Shown here: piece after piece, positions 5,003 through 5,086 of the stretch
How the letters are laid out: each line of letters begins with the position of its first letter
Position numbering within the stretch: position 1 is the first letter of the stretch
Assembly (NCBI GenBank): GCA_020433785.1
Contig: JAGRCC010000335.1
Span: forward strand, 1-5,086
Direction of reading: 5' to 3'
Length of the DNA: 5,086 bases
DNA from: Anaerolineae bacterium
GTDB taxonomy: Bacteria > Chloroflexota > Anaerolineae > 4572-78 > J111
Position numbers and translations under genes: made by a program
Notes under the pieces: generated by a model
The model's database searches: none
What the model was told of the DNA's origin: nothing
Seen by the model: only the letters and a program-made list of their open reading frames with translations

Positions 5003-5086
5003 TTATTCGAGCGGAGTCAAGCCATTTTGAATAGCGAACTTGACCAGGCTGGGCAGGTCACTAATGTTGAGCTTTTGCATCAACCG
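5003..5086 (-). CDS. LuxR-type response regulator, C-terminal fragment
   Basis: Only the last 27 codons are inside the window, read leftward to the TAA at 5003-5005. The peptide begins RLMQKLNISDLPSLVKF and ends IQNGLTPLE. 'M.KLnI.dl..LvkfAi..Glt' is the end of the recognition helix and the final helix of the NarL/LuxR helix-turn-helix, which closes many response regulators. A receiver domain further upstream is likely but not visible. It differs from the matching end of the regulator at 3251 (ILEKLTVRNRIQAAVYAVRE), so it is not a recent duplicate. It precedes the kinase gene by 111 bases on the same strand, a typical regulator-kinase arrangement. Confidence 0.8.
   Translation of the reverse strand, partial: RLMQKLNISDLPSLVKFAIQNGLTPLE

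Noticed and set aside
1..5086. CRISPR array, tRNA/rRNA gene, insertion sequence, phage attachment site or toxin-antitoxin pair
   Set aside because: No regularly spaced repeats, cloverleaf, transposase, terminal inverted repeats or small toxin-like gene pair were found on either strand by eye.

Overview
This 5,086-base window is ordinary bacterial chromosome of mid-range GC with tightly packed genes. It holds three complete, recognisable genes, one complete sensor-kinase-like gene, and two gene fragments cut by the window edges. The short-form alpha-glucan phosphorylase with an N-terminal DUF3417 region, the NarL/LuxR-type response regulators, and the general protein 'look' suggest a Chloroflexota bacterium (Anaerolineae-like). 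That placement is an impression from protein style, not a computed assignment.

Bases 1-2960 look like metabolism and housekeeping. The end of a DinB/YfiT-like four-helix-bundle gene (+) is followed, after a 124-base gap containing a dyad, by glgP (+, start chosen at 357). glgP converges tail to tail on dtd (-, D-aminoacyl-tRNA deacylase), with only 2 bases between the stop codons and no terminator.

Bases 2960-5086 are a signalling block. A full NarL/LuxR-type response regulator (+, 3251-3940) converges on a small sensor-less histidine-kinase-like protein (-, 4148-4891). A strong 13-bp bidirectional terminator (4081-4117) lies between them. Upstream of the kinase on the same strand is the last 27 codons of a second LuxR-type regulator, which runs off the window.

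The most interesting signal is non-coding. The upstream regions of the complete response regulator and of the kinase share a 43-nt module in the same orientation relative to each gene. It has a perfect 15-nt core (TCCCCTACAGACAAA) followed by 28 nt matching at 20 positions, with one 1-nt gap, and it contains a -10-like element. Each gene also has a perfect inverted repeat with an 8-nt loop between this module and its start codon. This suggests that the two oppositely oriented genes form one co-regulated circuit, or that the module is a family-wide promoter for two-component genes in this genome. I see no CRISPR array, tRNA, rRNA, insertion sequence or clear novel multi-gene system.
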